NCBI RefSeq assembly: GCF_020515625.1
Contig: NZ_JAIWPJ010000002.1
Span: 930,001-994,000 of the forward strand
DNA length: 64,000 nt
Reading direction: 5' to 3'
From: Natrinema amylolyticum
GTDB taxonomy: Archaea; Halobacteriota; Halobacteria; Halobacteriales; Natrialbaceae
Within the stretch, counting starts at the first letter, position 1, and each line of letters begins with the position of its first letter. Positions 32,947-41,829 of the stretch are shown piece after piece. Below the pieces are notes generated by a model. The model saw nothing but the letters and a program-made list of their open reading frames with translations. It had not been told where the DNA came from and ran no database searches. A program made the translations under genes and the position numbers.

Positions 32947-35772
32947 ATGAGCGACTCACAGACGGACCGACAGGAACAGGCGGACGTCCCGGTCACCGGC
33001 GACGAACTGGTCGACACCTTCCCTGGCTACCGGGCCGAAGATGACATCACCGTCCTCGAGCGCCCCGGCCGCGAGGCGTCGACGGTCCCCAACGAGCGCG
33101 TTCTGCGACCCGAACTGGCCGATCCGCTCGAGAACGACCTCTACTCGCATCAGGCCGAGGCCCTCGAGGCGCTGGGACGCGACGAGAACGTCTGCGTCGC
33201 GACGAGCACCTCTTCCGGGAAGACCCGGATCTACGCCCTCCAGATCGCCAGAAACTATCTCGAGGCCCGTGCCCGGAACGAGGACGCCACAGCATACGTC
33301 CTCTACCCGACGAAGGCGCTCTCGCGGGACCAGGAGCGGGAGCTGAACGACCTCTTCGACGATCTGGGACTCGAGATCACGGTGCGAGTTTACGACGGCG
33401 ACACCGAGCGCGGGAGCAATCGCAAGCGGATCCGCGAGGAGGCCGACGTCATCATCTCGAACTTCGCGGGCGTGAACACCTACCTCCACGACCACGACCG
33501 CTGGGCGCGGTTCCTCTCGGCCTGCGATCTGGTCGTGATCGACGAATCGCACACCTACACGGGCGTCCACGGGATGCACGTCGCCTGGATCGTCCGCCGG
33601 CTGAAACGCGTCCTCGGCTACTACGACGCCGATCCGCAGTTCGTCCTCACGAGCGCGACGATCGGGAACCCCGGCGAGCACTCCGCAGCGCTGATCGACG
33701 AACCCGTGTCCGTGGTCGACGAGGACGGCTCTCCCACGGGACCGCGGGATCTGGTGCTCTGGAACCCGCCGCCGCGGGCTCGCGAGGACGGGCGAAGCGA
33801 GTCCTCGGAGACGCGACCGGGAGCGACGCGGGCCGAGCGCGGCGAGGGCCGCGAGGAGCGACGCGCGAGTCGCGAGGACGCGGTTGACGAACGCAACGAG
33901 CGGAGCGGAAGCGACGAAGAGCCAGTACGGAACGGACCGTCCGACGCGGCCGAGGACGCCATCCTCGAGCGCGTCCCCGCCACCGTCGAGGCCCCGCGGA
34001 TGCTTTCCCATCTGACCTACCACGACGCCCAGACGCTGCTCTTTACCCCCTCGAGGAAGCTCGCCGAACTCTCGGTCAAGCGGGCGTCGAAACACCGCCA
34101 CGACAACCGCCGCTACTATACGAACCCCGACCGCGGGAGCGCCATCGAACCCTACCACGCGGGTCACTCGCGGAAGAAGCGCCACGGGACCGAACACCAG
34201 CTCAAGACCGGCGTGTTAGACGGCGTCGCCTCGACCAACGCTCTCGAGTTGGGGATCAACATCGGCGAGATGGACGCCACCGTCCAGTTGGGCTATCCGG
34301 GCCAGCGTCAGTCGTTCTGGCAGCAGATCGGCCGCGCAGGACGGGGAACCAAACGCGCGCTCTCGGTGCTCGTCGCCGAACACCGCACGCTCGACCAGTA
34401 CGTCGTCTCGAACCCGGACTACCTCCTTGAGTCCGACGTCGAGGACGCGGTCGTCGACGTGGACAACGACGCGGTGTTCGCCCAGCACCTGCGCTGTGCG
34501 GCCGACGAACTGGCGATCGACGAGACCGACGCGGGGGACCTCGCCGACCGCGAGCGCCTCGAGCGGGCGATCGAGATGTGGCGCCGCGCGGGTCAGCTTC
34601 GGGGGAACCTCGAGACCGGCGTCTCCTACGTGGGTCCGCCCCGTCCCCAGCAGACGATTTCGCTGTACGCGACGACTGGTCAGGAGTACGAGGTCGATCT
34701 CGCCGACGGCGTCGACGAGCGCCGCGATCCGGGGATGGAGCCGCTCGCGAAGGAGCGAGTACTGCGGGACTTCCACGAGGGCGCGGTTCGGCTGCATCAG
34801 GGCCAGCAGTACGAGGTGACGGACGTCGACCACGACGCGCCCCGGCCCTCGGTGACGGTCCGACCGACGGACGTCGACTACTACACGCGGACGCGGACCG
34901 ACGTGACGGTCCTCGACGCCGTCTCAGAGGAGTCCCGCGACGTCGGCGGCTTCACGTTGCACTTCGGCCGCGGCCGGGTGCTGGTCTATCACGGTACCTA
35001 CGACAAGGTCGCCGTCCACGGCGGGAAACGCAAGGAGCAGGGGATCCCCACCGAGAATCCGCCGCTCGAGATGGAGACCCAACTGTGCTGGCTCGAGGTG
35101 CCCCAGCGCGTCGAGCGGGCGCTGATCGAGAAATACCGCGACTTCGAAGTGCCCGAACTCGAGGACGGGCTGGCGGGGACGGCCCATCTGGGCTACGCGG
35201 GCGGGCTTCACGCCGCCGAGCACGCGACGATCGGGGTCGCCCCGCTCGAGTTGATGGTCGACAAGCGCGATCTGGGCGGACTGGCGACGCTGACGATCGA
35301 CTCGCACCTCGCTCAGGAGCAGGGCGGAGACGACGGGAACGGGATGGGGCCAGGGACAGGCCCCGGTCCCGACGGGGCGGGCGGCGACGCCGCACCGCGA
35401 AACATCGCCGCCGCCGAGGCCGCGGTGCGGGAGATCGCGAACGGCCTTGACCGGACGCCAGCCAGCGGCTGGTTCATCTACGACGGTATCGAGGGTGGCC
35501 TGGGATTCGCGCGGGCGATCTACGAGAACTACGAGGCCGTCGCCGAGCGCGCCCGCGAACTCATCGCGGACTGCGACTGCGGGAACGTCGACGGCTGTCC
35601 GGCCTGTGTGATGGACGACCAGTGTGGCAACGATAACCAGCCGCTGCACCGCGACGCGGCCGTGGACGTGCTGGATCAGTTGCTCGAGAACGAGGGCGAG
35701 GGAGCGCTCGAGGCGTATTTGCCGGACGAGGAACACGGCGGAGATCGGCGGCCGCCGCTGTTCTACGCGTGA
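32947..35772 (+). CDS. Superfamily 2 helicase with C-terminal DUF1998 cysteine cluster (MrfA/YprA-like)
   Basis: 941 residues. Motif I ATSTSSGKT (K92), motif II DESH (199-202), motif III TSAT, motif VI QQIGRAGRG (~459-467). C-terminal domain with CDCGNVDGCPACVMDDQCG, the zinc-binding cluster of YprA/MrfA-type helicases. Partner of the preceding nuclease: gap of only two bases. A charged low-complexity insert (~residues 278-338, Arg/Glu/Ser) sits between the two RecA-like domains and contains a palindrome in its DNA. Likely role: DNA-damage repair with the nuclease, by analogy to MrfAB; a defence role is also conceivable. Confidence 0.8.
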   Translation: MSDSQTDRQEQADVPVTGDELVDTFPGYRAEDDITVLERPGREASTVPNERVLRPELADPLENDLYSHQAEALEALGRDENVCVATSTSSGKTRIYALQIARNYLEARARNEDATAYVLYPTKALSRDQERELNDLFDDLGLEITVRVYDGDTERGSNRKRIREEADVIISNFAGVNTYLHDHDRWARFLSACDLVVIDESHTYTGVHGMHVAWIVRRLKRVLGYYDADPQFVLTSATIGNPGEHSAALIDEPVSVVDEDGSPTGPRDLVLWNPPPRAREDGRSESSETRPGATRAERGEGREERRASREDAVDERNERSGSDEEPVRNGPSDAAEDAILERVPATVEAPRMLSHLTYHDAQTLLFTPSRKLAELSVKRASKHRHDNRRYYTNPDRGSAIEPYHAGHSRKKRHGTEHQLKTGVLDGVASTNALELGINIGEMDATVQLGYPGQRQSFWQQIGRAGRGTKRALSVLVAEHRTLDQYVVSNPDYLLESDVEDAVVDVDNDAVFAQHLRCAADELAIDETDAGDLADRERLERAIEMWRRAGQLRGNLETGVSYVGPPRPQQTISLYATTGQEYEVDLADGVDERRDPGMEPLAKERVLRDFHEGAVRLHQGQQYEVTDVDHDAPRPSVTVRPTDVDYYTRTRTDVTVLDAVSEESRDVGGFTLHFGRGRVLVYHGTYDKVAVHGGKRKEQGIPTENPPLEMETQLCWLEVPQRVERALIEKYRDFEVPELEDGLAGTAHLGYAGGLHAAEHATIGVAPLELMVDKRDLGGLATLTIDSHLAQEQGGDDGNGMGPGTGPGPDGAGGDAAPRNIAAAEAAVREIANGLDRTPASGWFIYDGIEGGLGFARAIYENYEAVAERARELIADCDCGNVDGCPACVMDDQCGNDNQPLHRDAAVDVLDQLLENEGEGALEAYLPDEEHGGDRRPPLFYA
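33783..33807. repeat. Palindrome at the start of the helicase insert
   Basis: CGAGGAC (33783-33789) and GTCCTCG (33801-33807) enclose GGGCGAAGCGA. It opens the Arg/Glu-rich coding insert of the helicase gene, similar in design to the inserts in aconitase and purD. Confidence 0.45.
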
Positions 35773-35889
35773 CGGACGGCCGTCAGCGTCCGGAATCGCA
35801 CAAACGGATCGATCCCGGACAGCTACGGCGGATTCTATCGCCGGTGGCGCTCTCGGAAGATATTTCAACTCGCTGTACTTTGTCGAACT

Positions 35890-36222
35890 ATGAGCGGCGC
35901 AGTATTCGTCGGGTTCGTCTGGCTGTTCGTAGGGATCGTCGGAACGCTCTGGGTGTTCATCGACGCGTCCGAAAACAGCTCGCAGAGCGCGGTGCTCTGG
36001 GGGCTCGTCGCGTTCCTCGGTGGGATTCTCGGGATACTCCTCTACGTGCTTCTCGGACGGGACGGCGGGTCCGAGCGGTCTCGAACACGGACCGAACCGG
36101 CCCGCGGAACGGCGAAGATCAGCCATCGATGCCAGTCGTGTGGCGAGAAGTACTACGCCCCGGACAGCGAAATCAGTAGCTGCCGCAACTGCGGCGGCAT
36201 AAAAGTCGAGCGGCTGGGGTGA
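35890..36222 (+). CDS. Small membrane protein with C-terminal zinc ribbon
   Basis: 110 residues: two membrane helices (FVGFVWLFVGIVGTLWVF and LVAFLGGILGILLYVLLG, a PLD-nuclease N-terminal-like hairpin), a basic linker, then a zinc ribbon CQSCGEKYY ... CRNCGG. Suggests a membrane-tethered nucleic-acid- or protein-binding module facing the cytoplasm. An agatatttc box about 30 bases upstream supports the start. Follows the helicase by 117 bases, same strand. Function unknown. Confidence 0.7.
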   Translation: MSGAVFVGFVWLFVGIVGTLWVFIDASENSSQSAVLWGLVAFLGGILGILLYVLLGRDGGSERSRTRTEPARGTAKISHRCQSCGEKYYAPDSEISSCRNCGGIKVERLG

Positions 36223-36242
36223 AGCGGGAACGCGTGGTCCGG

Positions 36243-37064
36243 TCAGGGCTCGACGACCAAATCGGGACAGACCGCCGCCGCTCGTCCCTCGAGTTTGGTC
36301 GGGCTGCCCTCGAGACGGTACGCGAAGTCGTAGGCGGCGCTGCCGCCGGAGCCGTGAACGACGGCGATTCTGCCGGTGCCCTCGTCGCCGGTACAGCCGT
36401 CCGCGGCGGTCTCATCGAGGAACGCAAACGGCGCGTACGTCGTCTCGAACGATTTCGTCTCCCCCGGTTGCACGACGAGATCCGTTCTCGAGGGGGATAG
36501 CGGACGGTTCTCGTCGACGCCGACGACGCCCGATCCGAGCTCGAACGACGACTGATCGAACGAGTCGCTCTGCGGGTCGATCGTCGGGTTCGGAACGTCA
36601 CCATGGATTGCAACGAACCTGACGAGCAGTGGTCCGTCACCCTGATTCTCGATCTCGAGGCGCGCGCGACCGTCTGGGAGGGGTTCCACGGTGCTCACGT
36701 ATGCGTGAGCCAATCCCCAAATCCGCTGCTGGGCCGAGCCGTCCGGCGTCTCAGCCTTCACGCGGAGCGACTGAGAGACGTACGTCTCGAGTCGGTCCGG
36801 GAAGACGACGGGGAATCGGACGGGGTTCGACGGCCGCTCGACCGTCTCGTACTCCTCGTCCGCGACGCCGTCGAACAGGACGACCCGCTGAACGTCGCGG
36901 TCGTCGCGAAACCGGACGACGAGCTCCGTTCCCTCGTACCGGTAGTCCGCGAACACGTCGTCGGCATCGGGACCGGTATTCGAGAACGATATCGAACTTA
37001 CGCAGCCGGCCGAGAGGACGATTCCACCGGTTGCGAGCGTCTGGAGGAACGGGCGGCGGTTCAT
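36243..37064 (-). CDS. Tat-exported lipoprotein, unknown function
   Basis: 273 residues. Signal MNRRPFLQTLATGGIVLSAGC has twin arginine and lipobox (Cys 21). The rest is beta-rich (TELVVRFRDDRDVQRVVLFD, RFPVVFPDRLETYVSQSLRV, RARLEIENQGDGPLLVRFVA), with the VEPLPDGRARLEIENQG pattern of a surface beta-sandwich. Two Cys near the end (AADGCTGDEG, AAVCPDL) could form a disulfide. ATG 37064 chosen over an upstream GTG because the signal starts there and a ctatacttatc box lies ~30 bases upstream. Divergent from purD. Confidence 0.7.
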   Translation of the reverse strand: MNRRPFLQTLATGGIVLSAGCVSSISFSNTGPDADDVFADYRYEGTELVVRFRDDRDVQRVVLFDGVADEEYETVERPSNPVRFPVVFPDRLETYVSQSLRVKAETPDGSAQQRIWGLAHAYVSTVEPLPDGRARLEIENQGDGPLLVRFVAIHGDVPNPTIDPQSDSFDQSSFELGSGVVGVDENRPLSPSRTDLVVQPGETKSFETTYAPFAFLDETAADGCTGDEGTGRIAVVHGSGGSAAYDFAYRLEGSPTKLEGRAAAVCPDLVVEP

Positions 37065-37263
37065 GTGCACGCATATTAAACCAATTGATAAGTATAGATT
37101 CCTATCCTTTCATCGACGCATTCGTGTCGCGTTCGTCGGATTGGGACGGCGCGTCGTCCTCGAAGACGCCGCCACGTTCGCCGACGAAATATACCACGTC
37201 CGTGCATACTTTCACCTCGAGGAAAGAGCAACGCTTACAGGTTCGTGCGTTCCGCTATCGACC

Positions 37264-38607
37264 ATGCGAGAGAACGTGCTGCTGATCGGGGGCGGCGGCC
37301 GCGAGCACGCCATCGCCCGCGCGTTAGCGGACAGCGAGGCCGACCTGTACGCCTGTGCCGGCAACAAGAATCCCGGTATCGCCCGCATCGCGGCCGGGTT
37401 CGACACGCTCGAGACGACGAACCCGAAAGCCGTGGTCGACTACGCCGAGGACGTCGACGCGACGATCGCCGTCATCGGCCCGGAAGCGCCGCTCGAGGCC
37501 GGCGTCGCGGACGAACTCGAGGCCGCCGGCATCTACGCCTTCGGGCCGAAGGAAGAGGACGCCCGCATCGAGACGGACAAGGCGTTCCAGCGGCGGTTCA
37601 TGGCGGAGAACAACATCCCGGGCTGTCCGGACTTCGAGACGTTCGACGACATGGAGGCCGCCTGCGACTTCATCGACGAGTACGACGGCGACCTCGCGAT
37701 CAAGCCCGCCGGACTGACCGGCGGGAAGGGGGTCAAAGTCATCGGCGATCAGGTCACCGCCGAGGAGGGCAAGGAGTACATTCGAGAGTCCGACTACGAC
37801 CGGATCGTCTTGGAGGAGCGGCTTATCGGCGAGGAGTTCACCGTACAGGCGTTCGTCGCCAACGGCGAGTTCCGCACCGCGCCCGCGGTCCAGGACCACA
37901 AGCGCGCCTACGAGGGCGACGAGGGACCGAACACGGGCGGGATGGGGAGCTACTCCGACGCGACCGACGAACTGCCGTTCATGACCGAGTCGGACTACGA
38001 GGACGCCGTCTCGATCATCGAGGCCACCGTCGACGCCCTCGACGACTATCGGGGCATCCTCTACGGTCAGTTCATGCTGACCACCACCGGTCCCCGCGTC
38101 GTCGAGTTCAACGCCCGCTTCGGCGACCCCGAAGCGATGAACACGCTGCCCGTCCTCGAGACCGATTTCCTCGACGTGCTCACCGCGGCTCGAGACGACG
38201 ATCCGCTGCCAGCACTCTCGTTCGCCGAGCAGGCGACGGTCTGCAAGTACGCCGTGCCCGAGGGCTACCCGACGGATCCCGAGTCCGGCGCGAAGGTTCG
38301 AGTCGACGAGGAGAGTGCGGGCGACGCGTTGCTCTACTACGCCAGCGTCGAAGAGCGAAGCTCTTCGGGCAATCAGAACTCTTCGAGTTCTGATGACGTC
38401 GACGAACGCGACGACGGCATCTACACGACGACCTCCCGATCGTTCGCGCTGGTCGGCGTCGCCGACTCGATCGCCGAGGCCGAGGAGATCGCCGAAGACG
38501 CGCTCGCGGTCGCCGGCGAAGAGGGACTGCGCGTGCGCCACGACATCGGTAAAGCGGATCTCATTCAGCGCCGGATCGATCACATGAACGAGCTTCGCGG
38601 CGAGTAA
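37264..38607 (+). CDS. purD: Phosphoribosylamine-glycine ligase
   Basis: ATP-grasp enzyme of purine synthesis making GAR. Motifs: LLIGGGGREHAIARALADS at the N-terminus, AIKPAGLTGGKGVKVIG (ATP-grasp loop), GPNTGGMGSYS, EFNARFGDPEAMNTLPVLET. 447 residues. Odd feature: an insert near residues 365-382 (EERSSSGNQNSSSSDDVDER) in the C-terminal domain, encoded by two perfect palindromes. The family normally has only a short turn there. Start at 37264 fits the family N-terminus; the open upstream frame does not. Confidence 0.94.
   Translation: MRENVLLIGGGGREHAIARALADSEADLYACAGNKNPGIARIAAGFDTLETTNPKAVVDYAEDVDATIAVIGPEAPLEAGVADELEAAGIYAFGPKEEDARIETDKAFQRRFMAENNIPGCPDFETFDDMEAACDFIDEYDGDLAIKPAGLTGGKGVKVIGDQVTAEEGKEYIRESDYDRIVLEERLIGEEFTVQAFVANGEFRTAPAVQDHKRAYEGDEGPNTGGMGSYSDATDELPFMTESDYEDAVSIIEATVDALDDYRGILYGQFMLTTTGPRVVEFNARFGDPEAMNTLPVLETDFLDVLTAARDDDPLPALSFAEQATVCKYAVPEGYPTDPESGAKVRVDEESAGDALLYYASVEERSSSGNQNSSSSDDVDERDDGIYTTTSRSFALVGVADSIAEAEEIAEDALAVAGEEGLRVRHDIGKADLIQRRIDHMNELRGE
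38350..38392. repeat. Twin-palindrome insertion inside purD
   Basis: GAAGAGC-GAA-GCTCTTC (38350-38366) is followed 7 bases later by CAGAACTC-TTC-GAGTTCTG (38374-38392). Both are perfect and encode the Ser/Asn-rich insert without breaking the frame. Suggests a palindromic microelement that entered the gene. Confidence 0.65.
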
Positions 38608-38669
38608 CGGTCGATCGTCCCCGTCCGTTCACGACTTCCCAGTTCCACTCGACTCCCGTCCGAGTCGCG

Positions 38670-40037
38670 TTACCGTTTTTCGACGTCCGTCTCGTCGGCG
38701 ACGTCGTCGATCGTCTCGAGCAACAGCCTCGCACCCAGTTCGATCTCTCGTTCGGTGACGTCGAGCGGCGGCAGCAATCGCAGCGTCTTGTAGCCGCAGC
38801 CGAGGGTCAACAGGCCCCGTCGGAACGCCGACTCGAGGACCGCGTCGCGGCGGTCTTTCGTATCGAACTCCACGGCGAGCATGAGCCCGCGGCCGCGGAC
38901 GTCGATCGCGCCGGGCGCGTCGCCGTCCGCGACGGCGTCCTCGAGGATCGTCCGGAACTGCTCGCCTCGCTCGCGGACGTTCGCGAGCAGATCCTCCTCG
39001 TGGATGGTGTCGATCGTGAGAACCCCCTGCATCGCGGCAACGAGATCGCCCGCGCCCCACGTCGAGGAGAGCCGGCTCTTCTCCCGGGGGAAGACGTCCG
39101 ACCGCGAGATCGTTGCGCCCACGCGCAGCCCCTTCCCGCTCGTGATGACGTCCGGTGTGAGATCGAGGTGGTCGACGGCCCACAGTTCGCCGGTCCGGCC
39201 CACTCCGGACTGGATCTCGTCGGCGATTATCTTGAGCCCGTACCGATCGCGGAGCGCTTCGAGGTCGCGGGCGAACTCGGGGTGAGCGACCCGGTAGCCG
39301 CCCTCGCCCTGGATCGGCTCGAGGATGAGATAGGCGACTTCCTCGGGATCGACGACGCCGCGCTCGGGGTGGAGGGCGTCGGCGACGACGTTGCCGCCGG
39401 GACCGTCGGTTCGCCAGCGGGTTTCGTACTCCTCGTCGGTCGCGGGATAGGGGACGCTGACGACGCCCGGAATTTCCGGAAAGCCGCTGCGGTGGACGGC
39501 CTTCGAGCGGTTGAGCGAGAGCGCGCCGAGCGTGCGGCCGTGGAACGCCCCGTCGAACGTGAACGCGCGGTGGCCGCCCGCGGCGTAGCAGATCTTGATC
39601 GCGTTCTCGACGGCCTCCGCGCCGGAGTTCGAGAGGAAGACCCGATCCATATCGTAGTGGTCGGTCATCGCGATCAGCCGGTCCATCAGCTGCGTCGGAC
39701 CGGGAAAGTCGGGGTCGTCCGGCCGGCCGCCGCCGCTGACGTAGAAATCTTGCCCCGCGATCTTCAGCGGATCGACGAGGTCGAACGAGCGGAGTTTCTC
39801 GCGAATCGTCGGGTTGTTGTACCCCAGCGGCGCGGCCGCGACGTGACTCGTAAAGTCCAGCAGGACGTTGCCGTCGACGTCGGTACAGAAGGGGCCGACG
39901 GCCTCGGCGGTCGTGTCCCAGACGAACTCGTAGACGTACGTACTCGGGGCGGCGAACTCGTGGTGGTAATCGACCCACTCGCTGGCCCGTTCGCCGGGGA
40001 TCGTATCGACCTGCGGTTCGACCGTTGCTCGGTCCAT
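38670..40037 (-). CDS. Class III PLP aminotransferase (4-aminobutyrate/ornithine type)
   Basis: 455 residues. Typical motifs: HVAAAPLGYNNP, FLSNSGAEAVENAIKI, GAFHGRTLGALSLN, LEPIQGEGGYRVAHPEF, IADEIQSGVGRTGELWA, and PLP lysine in VITSGKGLRVGAT. Related to GABA, acetylornithine and L-lysine 6-aminotransferases; long haloarchaeal members are usually labelled GabT-like. Substrate not decidable. The start gives MDRATVEPQVDTIPGERAS. Stands alone between purD (convergent) and the MgtC-like gene. Confidence 0.85.
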   Translation of the reverse strand: MDRATVEPQVDTIPGERASEWVDYHHEFAAPSTYVYEFVWDTTAEAVGPFCTDVDGNVLLDFTSHVAAAPLGYNNPTIREKLRSFDLVDPLKIAGQDFYVSGGGRPDDPDFPGPTQLMDRLIAMTDHYDMDRVFLSNSGAEAVENAIKICYAAGGHRAFTFDGAFHGRTLGALSLNRSKAVHRSGFPEIPGVVSVPYPATDEEYETRWRTDGPGGNVVADALHPERGVVDPEEVAYLILEPIQGEGGYRVAHPEFARDLEALRDRYGLKIIADEIQSGVGRTGELWAVDHLDLTPDVITSGKGLRVGATISRSDVFPREKSRLSSTWGAGDLVAAMQGVLTIDTIHEEDLLANVRERGEQFRTILEDAVADGDAPGAIDVRGRGLMLAVEFDTKDRRDAVLESAFRRGLLTLGCGYKTLRLLPPLDVTEREIELGARLLLETIDDVADETDVEKR

Positions 40038-40094
40038 GGTACTCCCTTCGTCCGCCCGCCGGTAAATACTGCCCGTCGGTACAGTACCTGCGTT

Positions 40095-41420
40095 CTAGAC
40101 GACGAGCAGTACCGACGCGATCGCCCCGCCCAGCAGCAAAATCGTGCTGTAGGCCGCGACCCGGTTCCGGAAGCCGTCGTTCGCCGACGTCGCCGCCAGT
40201 AGGGCCTTGACCACGATGCTCGAGACCGTCGCGAGCAGGATCGCGATCGTCGCCTCCGCCGGCCCCAGTTGGCCGCCGCGGTAGAGGACGACCGCCGAGG
40301 TGGTCGCACCGGCGCTCGAGACGAAGCCACTGGCGACCGCCGTCGCGTAGAAGCCGAGCGTTCCGAACCACGTCTCGGCCAGCGATCCGAACACGAGCAC
40401 GACGAGAAAGACGGCCCCGAACCCGAGGGCGTTCTTCAGCGAGAACGGGCTCTCGAGTTCCATCGGCCCGGACTCGCTCCAGTCAGCGGTGAGCGCGGCG
40501 ACGGCGAAGGCCAGCAGGATGACGGCACCCAGCGGGACGATCGCCTCGATGAGGATATCGGTGCCGCCGCCCGCCGTGAAGCCGACCGCGATCGCCAGAT
40601 TCCGGGCCGCCATGGCAGCGTTCGCGAGCAAGATCGCCGCGACGGCGTAGGAGGACGCTTCGGGCCGCTGGTTGACGTGATCGAGCATCGTCCCGACGAC
40701 GGCCGTCGAGGAGGCCAGGCCGCCGAAGAAGCCGGTGATCGCGATGCCGCGCCCGCCGTAGGTCGAGACGATCGCGTAGTTAGCGATACCGATCCCCGCG
40801 ACGGCGACGACCATCAGCCAGATGACCTGCGGCTCGAGCGGGATCGTGATCCCCGCGATTTCGGGCTCGTAGGTGGCCGGGAGCACCGGGTAGATGACGA
40901 ACGCGAGGATGGCGAACTCCGTCGTCGAGCGCATCTCCTCGCGAGAGAGGCCCCAGGCGAACTCGTGGAGCTCCCGCTTTAACACCAACAGGAGCGACGA
41001 GAGAACGGCGACGGTGACGCCCTCGAGGATGAAGCCGGCGGCGACCAGGACGCCGACGCCGTAGGCGACGAGCATCGAGACTGAGGTCGTCAGCGACAGT
41101 CCCGTCTCCTCGGGATCGTCCTCCATGAGCCCCTGGACGGCGAGCAAGACGCCCTGGACGATCACCAGGAACCCGCCCAACGGGAGCAGACTCTCGCCGA
41201 CGCCGCCCTCGCGCACGAGCACGGTAAAGACCGCACCGAGCAGACTGATCAGCGAGAAGGTTCGGATACCCGCCGACTTCTGGGACCACTCGCGTTCGAG
41301 TCCGAGGAACATCCCCAGCGCGCCCGCGAGGGCCATCCGGACGACCGTCTCCTCGAGGGGTGCGTCAGCGATCTGCAGCGCTACCTCGTTCACTGCTGAT
41401 CGTTCGCCGCGATCACACAT
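40095..41420 (-). CDS. MgtC/SapB-DUF4010 family membrane protein
   Basis: About 430-440 residues, 11-13 hydrophobic segments. The N-terminal part has the MgtC/SapB signature (MALAGALGMFLGLEREWSQK, then SAGIRTFSLISLLGAVFTVL); the C-terminal part is DUF4010 (GFFGGLASSTAVVGTMLDHV, ASGFVSSAGATTSAVVLYRG). Such fused proteins occur across bacteria and archaea and are linked to cation homeostasis or acid/Mg stress, without firm function. Start uncertain: ATG 41420 or GTG 41393; a cttatgtg box 27 bases before the GTG would favour the shorter form as leaderless. Confidence 0.78.
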   Translation of the reverse strand: MCDRGERSAVNEVALQIADAPLEETVVRMALAGALGMFLGLEREWSQKSAGIRTFSLISLLGAVFTVLVREGGVGESLLPLGGFLVIVQGVLLAVQGLMEDDPEETGLSLTTSVSMLVAYGVGVLVAAGFILEGVTVAVLSSLLLVLKRELHEFAWGLSREEMRSTTEFAILAFVIYPVLPATYEPEIAGITIPLEPQVIWLMVVAVAGIGIANYAIVSTYGGRGIAITGFFGGLASSTAVVGTMLDHVNQRPEASSYAVAAILLANAAMAARNLAIAVGFTAGGGTDILIEAIVPLGAVILLAFAVAALTADWSESGPMELESPFSLKNALGFGAVFLVVLVFGSLAETWFGTLGFYATAVASGFVSSAGATTSAVVLYRGGQLGPAEATIAILLATVSSIVVKALLAATSANDGFRNRVAAYSTILLLGGAIASVLLVV

Positions 41421-41512
41421 AAGCGACGTGCCGGGAGCGAACGGAGAACGAGCGTCGCGACTCCTGATGATGTCCGACGATACCGATGGAACCGAACGGC
41501 TTCCGGATCGCG

Positions 41513-41788
41513 TTACAGGTCGACGTACTGCGATTCCCAGTCGCGGCGCGCCTCGAGTTCGCGGCGGCCGCGGCGGGTGAGCGTGTAGAAGTTCGTTCGA
41601 CGATCTCGGCGGCCCTTTTCGACGAGGCCCTTGTCGACGAGCGTATCGAGATTGGGATAGAGCCGTCCGTGGTGGATCTCTTTTTCGTAGTACTGTTCGA
41701 GTTCCTCCTTGATCGCCAGTCCGTGGGGTTCGTCCTCGCCAGCGATGACGTAGAGCAGGTCACGCTGGAATCCTGTCAGGTCGTACAT
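41513..41788 (-). CDS. PadR-family transcriptional regulator
   Basis: 91 residues, a minimal PadR winged helix: FQRDLLYVIAGEDEPHGLAI, then EIHHGRLYPNLDTLVDKGLV (the 'YP L L GL' signature) and RRTNFYTLTRRGRRELEAR. It lacks the C-terminal dimerisation helices of long PadR proteins. A perfect inverted repeat lies in its own promoter, suggesting autoregulation. The neighbouring MgtC-like gene on the same strand, 92 bases downstream, could be in the same transcript. Confidence 0.85.
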   Translation of the reverse strand: MYDLTGFQRDLLYVIAGEDEPHGLAIKEELEQYYEKEIHHGRLYPNLDTLVDKGLVEKGRRDRRTNFYTLTRRGRRELEARRDWESQYVDL

Positions 41789-41793
41789 TGGGA

Positions 41794-41810
41794 AAGTACC
41801 AATCGTACTT
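41794..41810 (-). promoter_or_regulatory. Operator-like palindrome upstream of the PadR gene
   Basis: AAGTAC-CAATC-GTACTT is a perfect 6-5-6 inverted repeat ending 6 bases before the ATG. A TATA-like TTATTAAAA lies at about 41818-41827, so transcription should begin within the palindrome, a repressor-type position. Confidence 0.6.
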
Positions 41811-41829
41811 ACTGTCGAATTTTAATAAG

